From Hofstenia miamia (taxonomy: Eukaryota; Xenacoelomorpha; Acoela; Hofsteniidae), in assembly GCA_900660155.1 (NCBI GenBank), contig CABFPE010000708.1, positions 224,361 to 288,360 on the forward strand: a DNA stretch of 64,000 bases, given 5' to 3'. Positions 63,001 through 64,000 of the stretch are shown here, piece after piece (position 1 is the first letter of the stretch; each line of letters opens with the position of its first letter). The notes below the pieces were generated by a model that saw nothing but the letters and a program-made list of their open reading frames with translations, was not told where the DNA came from and made no database searches. The position numbers were made by a program, and so were the translations under genes.

Positions 63001-64000
63001 TATACACTTCTGTTGAGTTTATAATGAGTCTTATCACTAGAAATATACTCTCTAAGTGTTATATTTGGATTTTAGCAAGAACCTATTTGCACCATTTTTG
63101 CATACATGGTTTTGTATCTCTTTTGAGTCGCTATAGGCGTGCATCATTCCAACATAATTAGTTACTTTTAAAATTCAGTTGAGAATTTCCGGTTTCTTGT
63201 AGTTTATTACGTTGAAGTTCTTGAGAAATTTTTTAATTCTTTCTCTGGTCAACATGGTTTAACCTTAAACAGATTGTGGATTTTTAAAAATTTGTCATCC
63301 TATAAATCATTTTTAACGCTTATAAGTCAAAAACTCTTAAAGCTGTGCTCAATTTGAAGGCACCACATGATAGAGGAGACTCTCCTCTTTCTTTTTCGCT
63401 CTAAATCTGCTATCTCTGAATTTGCGCACGGCGCGCTTCAATGGGTTTGGGATATCTTTGCACATATCAAGAAACAGTCAAAGTTCTTTGTTGCCTCCAG
63501 GGGCTCAAAACCTTCTAAGTACATGAACACTAGGTACGGATAGAATTTAAATCTTTTTCAAAAATTCGAAAATTTTAAAGAAAACTTGTTAATCTATTCA
63601 ACCATCTCTGCCACAGCGATAAGCTTTAATAGAAATTTTCAACATTGCATTAAATTATGTTCCCCAATAGACCTACCCATGCCCCAAGTTTTTCAAATTT
63701 GGAAATAGGCTTCGAGAAAATTATTTGTAAATGAGGAAAAACGGTTTGTCCTTTAAAGAGAACGCCAGGCTGTTTAAGGTCAATTGTTTTTTGCATGTCT
63801 GCTGATGAAAACACTTCGATTTTTACTCTGTATACTATTTTTGGACTTTTTTAATTTCTAGTAGTTTTTGAAATTATGCAACACTATTACATCACCAAAT
63901 TTTTGTATTTCAGGCGGCTTCGGGCAAAAGAACGTCAGCAGAAACTAATGGCAGACTTCGCATTAAGACAGAAGGCTTTCTTAGATACCAATTTGGAGAT
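42311..64000 (+). CDS. UBR3: E3 ubiquitin-protein ligase UBR3 homologue, spliced, 3' incomplete
   Basis: UBR3 is a cytoplasmic RING-type ubiquitin ligase of the UBR-box family. It has a UBR-type zinc finger near its N-terminus, a long helical middle, and a RING and autoinhibitory region at its C-terminus. Nineteen exons could be placed by similarity to the remembered human protein and by splice sites; every junction keeps phase. Residues 1-104 are variable. The UBR box is residues 105 to about 173 with the Cys/His ligands kept. Conserved blocks follow: [68 protein letters not shown]. About 1,100 of roughly 1,900 residues fall in the window; the RING and C-terminus lie beyond it. Introns range from 38 bases to over 3 kb. 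The ATG follows an in-frame stop by four codons. Similarity is strong in the UBR box and modest elsewhere, so UBR3 is favoured over UBR1/UBR2. Confidence 0.93.
42811..45621 (+). other. UBR3 intron 1 (2.8 kb)
   Basis: Non-coding. The frame 43835-44062 has no known motif. It holds a TIR element at 44861-45036. Segments at 43550-43700 and 44100-44420 are GC-richer than the rest and look like inserted repeats of unknown class. Confidence 0.6.
44861..45036. mobile_element. Short TIR element (MITE) in UBR3 intron 1
   Basis: The left end aaggctacggttagactacg and the right end cgtagtctaaccgcagcct are reverse complements over 20 bases with one mismatch. About 170 bp and non-coding. taagg at the left end fits the hAT consensus YARNG, but the right end does not fit it as well and no clear target duplication was found. 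Confidence 0.65.
45622..45758 (+). CDS. UBR3: UBR3 exon 2: end of UBR box
   Basis: Acceptor ttttaatttag. Completes the Gly codon and continues FCKKH, the last Cys and His of the UBR box, then [18 protein letters not shown] as in human (LLMMSEFVLPRFIFCLI). Donor gtaaat, phase 1. Confidence 0.93.
45759..45796 (+). other. 38-nt intron of UBR3
   Basis: Bounded by gtaaat and ttctattttttag. It is needed to keep the frame between exon 2 and exon 3, and contains in-frame stops. Confidence 0.85.
45797..45916 (+). CDS. UBR3: UBR3 exon 3
   Basis: Begins by completing Asp and reads [20 protein letters not shown], matching the human block around LEPQISFLEDLTKMGGAMRS. Donor gtatgt, phase 1. Confidence 0.85.
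46009..46119 (+). CDS. UBR3: UBR3 exon 4
   Basis: Acceptor ttatttgtag. Reads [20 protein letters not shown] in the region of human GLGENACVKKSHEKYL. The 3' splice site gtaagt is a perfect donor, phase 1. The following intron (46120-46158) is only 39 nt. Confidence 0.85.
46159..46289 (+). CDS. UBR3: UBR3 exon 5
   Basis: Reads [20 protein letters not shown] followed by [11 protein letters not shown], one of the best-conserved UBR3 blocks (human LEELLFWTIKYEFPQKMVTF). Donor gtttat, a weak but phase-0 site. Confidence 0.93.
46290..46660 (+). other. UBR3 intron 5 (371 nt)
   Basis: AT-rich, with in-frame stops throughout. It starts with the weak donor gtttat after AAG and ends ttttttatttag. No repeat, exon-like stretch or coding frame was recognised in it. 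Confidence 0.6.
46661..47150 (+). CDS. UBR3: UBR3 exon 6
   Basis: Acceptor ttttttatttag. 490 nt; holds [26 protein letters not shown] and [20 protein letters not shown], then [16 protein letters not shown] and [13 protein letters not shown]. All have clear human counterparts (IVHISVQLFSNEELA, NTYWPLVSDFINILSH, RFLEDHGLLVTWM). Donor gtattg, phase 1. Confidence 0.93.
47243..47379 (+). CDS. UBR3: UBR3 exon 7
   Basis: Reads [20 protein letters not shown], matching human GMNLNKRELNEHVEFESQTY. Ends NNADNNR with donor gtttgc, phase 0. Confidence 0.93.
47380..50586 (+). other. UBR3 intron 7 (3.2 kb)
   Basis: Non-coding and AT-rich, with a TA run at 50237-50254. Just after that run, 50270-50545 repeats ttgtatccaacgcc-like units three times. 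An open patch at 49955-50072 after a good acceptor was considered and rejected as an exon. Confidence 0.6.
50587..50664 (+). CDS. UBR3: UBR3 exon 8
   Basis: Short 78-nt exon, 26 codons. [20 protein letters not shown] matches human TRNVVRYCLEALQDWFDAIN. Acceptor gttgtttag, donor gttagc, both phase 0. It lies after a 3.2-kb intron. Confidence 0.88.
50665..53116 (+). other. UBR3 intron 8 (2.45 kb)
   Basis: Contains degenerate cccaa/gaccc low-complexity patches at 52020-52090 and 52330-52420. It also holds a 20-bp direct repeat (ttagaagagtgcaggacact) at 52175-52194 and 52196-52215. No coding sequence recognised. Confidence 0.55.
53117..53272 (+). CDS. UBR3: UBR3 exon 9
   Basis: Acceptor atttaattttag. 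[20 protein letters not shown] is nearly the human [17 protein letters not shown], and the exon ends [10 protein letters not shown] (human MIHPLQI). Donor gtgcat, phase 0. Confidence 0.93.
53675..53803 (+). CDS. UBR3: UBR3 exon 10
   Basis: Acceptor ctcgttggtttag. Reads [16 protein letters not shown] and [20 protein letters not shown], matching human LAEIHSNMWVRNG and YVQSHFCNSMIDPDIYLLQ. Donor gtctta, phase 0. Confidence 0.95.
54099..54285 (+). CDS. UBR3: UBR3 exon 11
   Basis: Reads [20 protein letters not shown] and [20 protein letters not shown] (human LDPDYFISSVFERFKVVDLL and MLEGALTFLVILLSLRLHLG). Donor gttcta after TTA G, phase 1. Confidence 0.92.
54333..54452 (+). CDS. UBR3: UBR3 exon 12
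   Basis: Acceptor aagacattttag. Opens [20 protein letters not shown] then [13 protein letters not shown], in place of human GMSDDEILRAEMVAQLCMND and RTHSSLLDLIPEN. Donor gtaggt, phase 1. Confidence 0.9.
54453..55295 (+). other. UBR3 intron 12 (843 nt)
   Basis: Non-coding. It opens with the donor gtaggt and closes with tttctaatgcag. The minus-strand frame 54760-54978 shows no known motif, and no repeat was identified. Confidence 0.55.
55296..55500 (+). CDS. UBR3: UBR3 exon 13
   Basis: Acceptor tttctaatgcag. Reads [20 protein letters not shown] then [20 protein letters not shown] (human KAPVFEPGGSMQQGMYTPKAEVWDQEFDP in the same place). Donor gtaagt, phase 2. Confidence 0.92.
55501..56660 (+). 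other. UBR3 intron 13 (1.16 kb)
   Basis: AT-rich, with a TA microsatellite at 56202-56226 and nothing else recognised. The small upstream part of the frame at 56608 is intronic; only its part from 56661 is exon 14. Confidence 0.55.
56202..56226. repeat. TA microsatellite
   Basis: About 12 TA units in UBR3 intron 13. Confidence 0.95.
56661..56805 (+). CDS. UBR3: UBR3 exon 14
   Basis: Acceptor tttatttattag. Contains [13 protein letters not shown] (human NPWPPYKKRTSLHP) and [13 protein letters not shown] (human KTLHIVLFTLLYK). Donor gtacgt, phase 0. Confidence 0.9.
57136..57626. mobile_element. TIR element with repeated inner motif in UBR3 intron 14
   Basis: The left end (agtttaaagttaatgtgtgt, then tcctattatcgacttttatc) is similar to the reverse complement of the right end (agtctaaaactatgttccca, then cttttatc). 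An additional copy of ggttcccactatcgactttt lies inside at about 57438. The motif atcgactttttatca recurs several times. It looks like a composite or partly duplicated MITE of about 490 bp. The three small plus-strand frames here are not genes. Confidence 0.5.
57926..58024 (+). CDS. UBR3: UBR3 exon 15
   Basis: Acceptor ccattgtatttttag. [20 protein letters not shown] aligns without a gap with human ILMDHQNLSEHVLCMVLYLI. Donor gtaaac, phase 0. Confidence 0.88.
58025..59210 (+). other. UBR3 intron 15 (1.19 kb)
   Basis: Non-coding. A stretch after tttttgtacag at 58297 is open for about 50 bases but has no human counterpart and was not accepted as an exon. Confidence 0.5.
59211..59340 (+). CDS. UBR3: UBR3 exon 16
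   Basis: Acceptor gcaaacatctag. Contains [15 protein letters not shown], the counterpart of human HDSWFPGSNLVSNM. Donor gttcta after GAAG, phase 1. The human acidic insert just before this block is lacking. A missed small exon between 58024 and 59211 cannot be excluded. Confidence 0.78.
59650..59984. mobile_element. Short TIR element (MITE) with gctcg-rich interior
   Basis: agacttgtcaacga at 59651-59664 is an exact reverse complement of tcgttgacaagtct near 59969-59982. The interior next to both ends is made of gctcg/ctcgtt units. The flanks cccaca and cctaca may be a decayed target duplication. About 335 bp, non-coding, probably hAT-derived. Confidence 0.65.
60029..60090. repeat. CT/TA compound microsatellite running into the gap
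   Basis: ctttctctctccctctcgct then CT units, switching to TA units up to the N run. TA continues on the other side of the gap. Confidence 0.9.
60091..60324. other. Assembly gap (234 N)
   Basis: Flanked by TA repeats on both sides, so it is probably an unresolved microsatellite. Confidence 0.95.
61031..61137 (+). CDS. UBR3: UBR3 exon 17 (Ser/Thr-rich linker)
   Basis: Acceptor taaaatatttag. Reads [20 protein letters not shown] and [11 protein letters not shown], a low-complexity linker as expected here in UBR3. The donor gtaggt at 61138 gives phase 0 and fits exon 18. The alternative site gttttt four bases on would break the frame. Confidence 0.75.
61444..61679 (+). CDS. UBR3: UBR3 exon 18
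   Basis: Acceptor ttacttatatag. [20 protein letters not shown] corresponds to human IKESILSLLIKLHHKLSGKQ, and [20 protein letters not shown] to the human VERILLKAAIQSRMNKRIIE block. Donor gtgaga after AA, phase 2. Confidence 0.9.
62983..63004. repeat. TA microsatellite
   Basis: About 10 TA units. Confidence 0.95.
63360..63533 (+). CDS. Candidate optional exon of UBR3 (in phase)
   Basis: An open 174-nt stretch between acceptor caatttgaag and donor gtacgg reads [20 protein letters not shown] then [20 protein letters not shown]. It starts with the one base that completes the phase-2 codon of exon 18 and ends on phase 2, as the next exon needs. Its base composition is exon-like. Human UBR3 has no counterpart and exon 18 joins the next exon without it, so it may be a lineage-specific or cassette exon, or chance. 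The acceptor has a poor pyrimidine tract. Confidence 0.35.
63914..64000 (+). CDS. UBR3: UBR3 exon, cut by the window edge
   Basis: Acceptor ttttgtatttcag. [20 protein letters not shown] is almost the human RRQKARERQQKLLAEFASRQK, the basic helix ahead of the RING region. The frame is open to base 64000. Confidence 0.93.

Larger units (their letters stand above)
61680..63913 (+). other. UBR3 intron after exon 18 (2.2 kb), with a candidate exon
   Basis: AT-rich; TA microsatellite at 62983-63004. The 117-codon frame 62222-62575 is Phe/Ile-rich with no known motif and is treated as chance. The candidate exon 63360-63533 lies inside. Confidence 0.5.

Noticed and set aside
1-64000. CRISPR arrays, bacterial operons, rRNA genes
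   Set aside because: None seen. Spliced genes, eukaryotic transposons and microsatellites show this is animal DNA, and the regular repeats found are a satellite and simple repeats.

Overview
This is an AT-rich animal (metazoan) nuclear scaffold with spliced genes, microsatellites, DNA transposon remnants, decayed Ty3/Gypsy elements and three runs of N. It is not bacterial or viral. The main gene is the 5' part of a UBR3-type E3 ubiquitin ligase. Two of its introns are only 38-39 bases long while others exceed 2 kb, and the protein is diverged outside its conserved blocks. With Ty3/Gypsy elements that appear to be primed by tRNA-Trp, as in the CsRn1 group, this suggests a fast-evolving invertebrate. 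A flatworm is the best guess, but the sequence does not prove it.

Layout. Bases 1-315 hold the end of a tandem repeat with a period of about 186 bases. Bases 3486-10760 are a nest of repeats: a long LTR with its primer-binding site, a decayed gag-pol body, a short solo LTR of a second family, and two A-N-B-N-A duplications bounded by single Ns that look like assembly artefacts. Bases 15187-15721 (minus) are the last exon of a class A GPCR. Bases 16321-16840 are a mariner-type remnant with both terminal repeats. Bases 19560-21960 are an old reverse transcriptase/RNase H element of unclear class. Bases 22-29 kb hold microsatellites, a Tc1 transposase scrap and a hAT-like MITE. Bases 29737-31096 are a solo copy of the long LTR in inverted orientation. 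A 1000-base gap is flanked by GC-richer sequence with a possible zinc-finger ORF tail. Bases 34084-39900 (minus) are a second old Ty3/Gypsy element, followed by a 1.36-kb element with 17-bp inverted ends.

From 42311 to the right edge the window carries the UBR3 homologue on the plus strand. I placed 19 exons whose phases all fit, plus one optional in-phase exon. They give about 1,100 residues: the N-terminal region, the UBR box and the long helical middle. The C-terminal RING and autoinhibitory parts lie beyond the window. Its introns carry several short terminal-inverted-repeat elements. No operon-like or defence-like system is visible. The GPCR and UBR3 are unrelated neighbours, and most other sequence is repeats and decayed mobile DNA.
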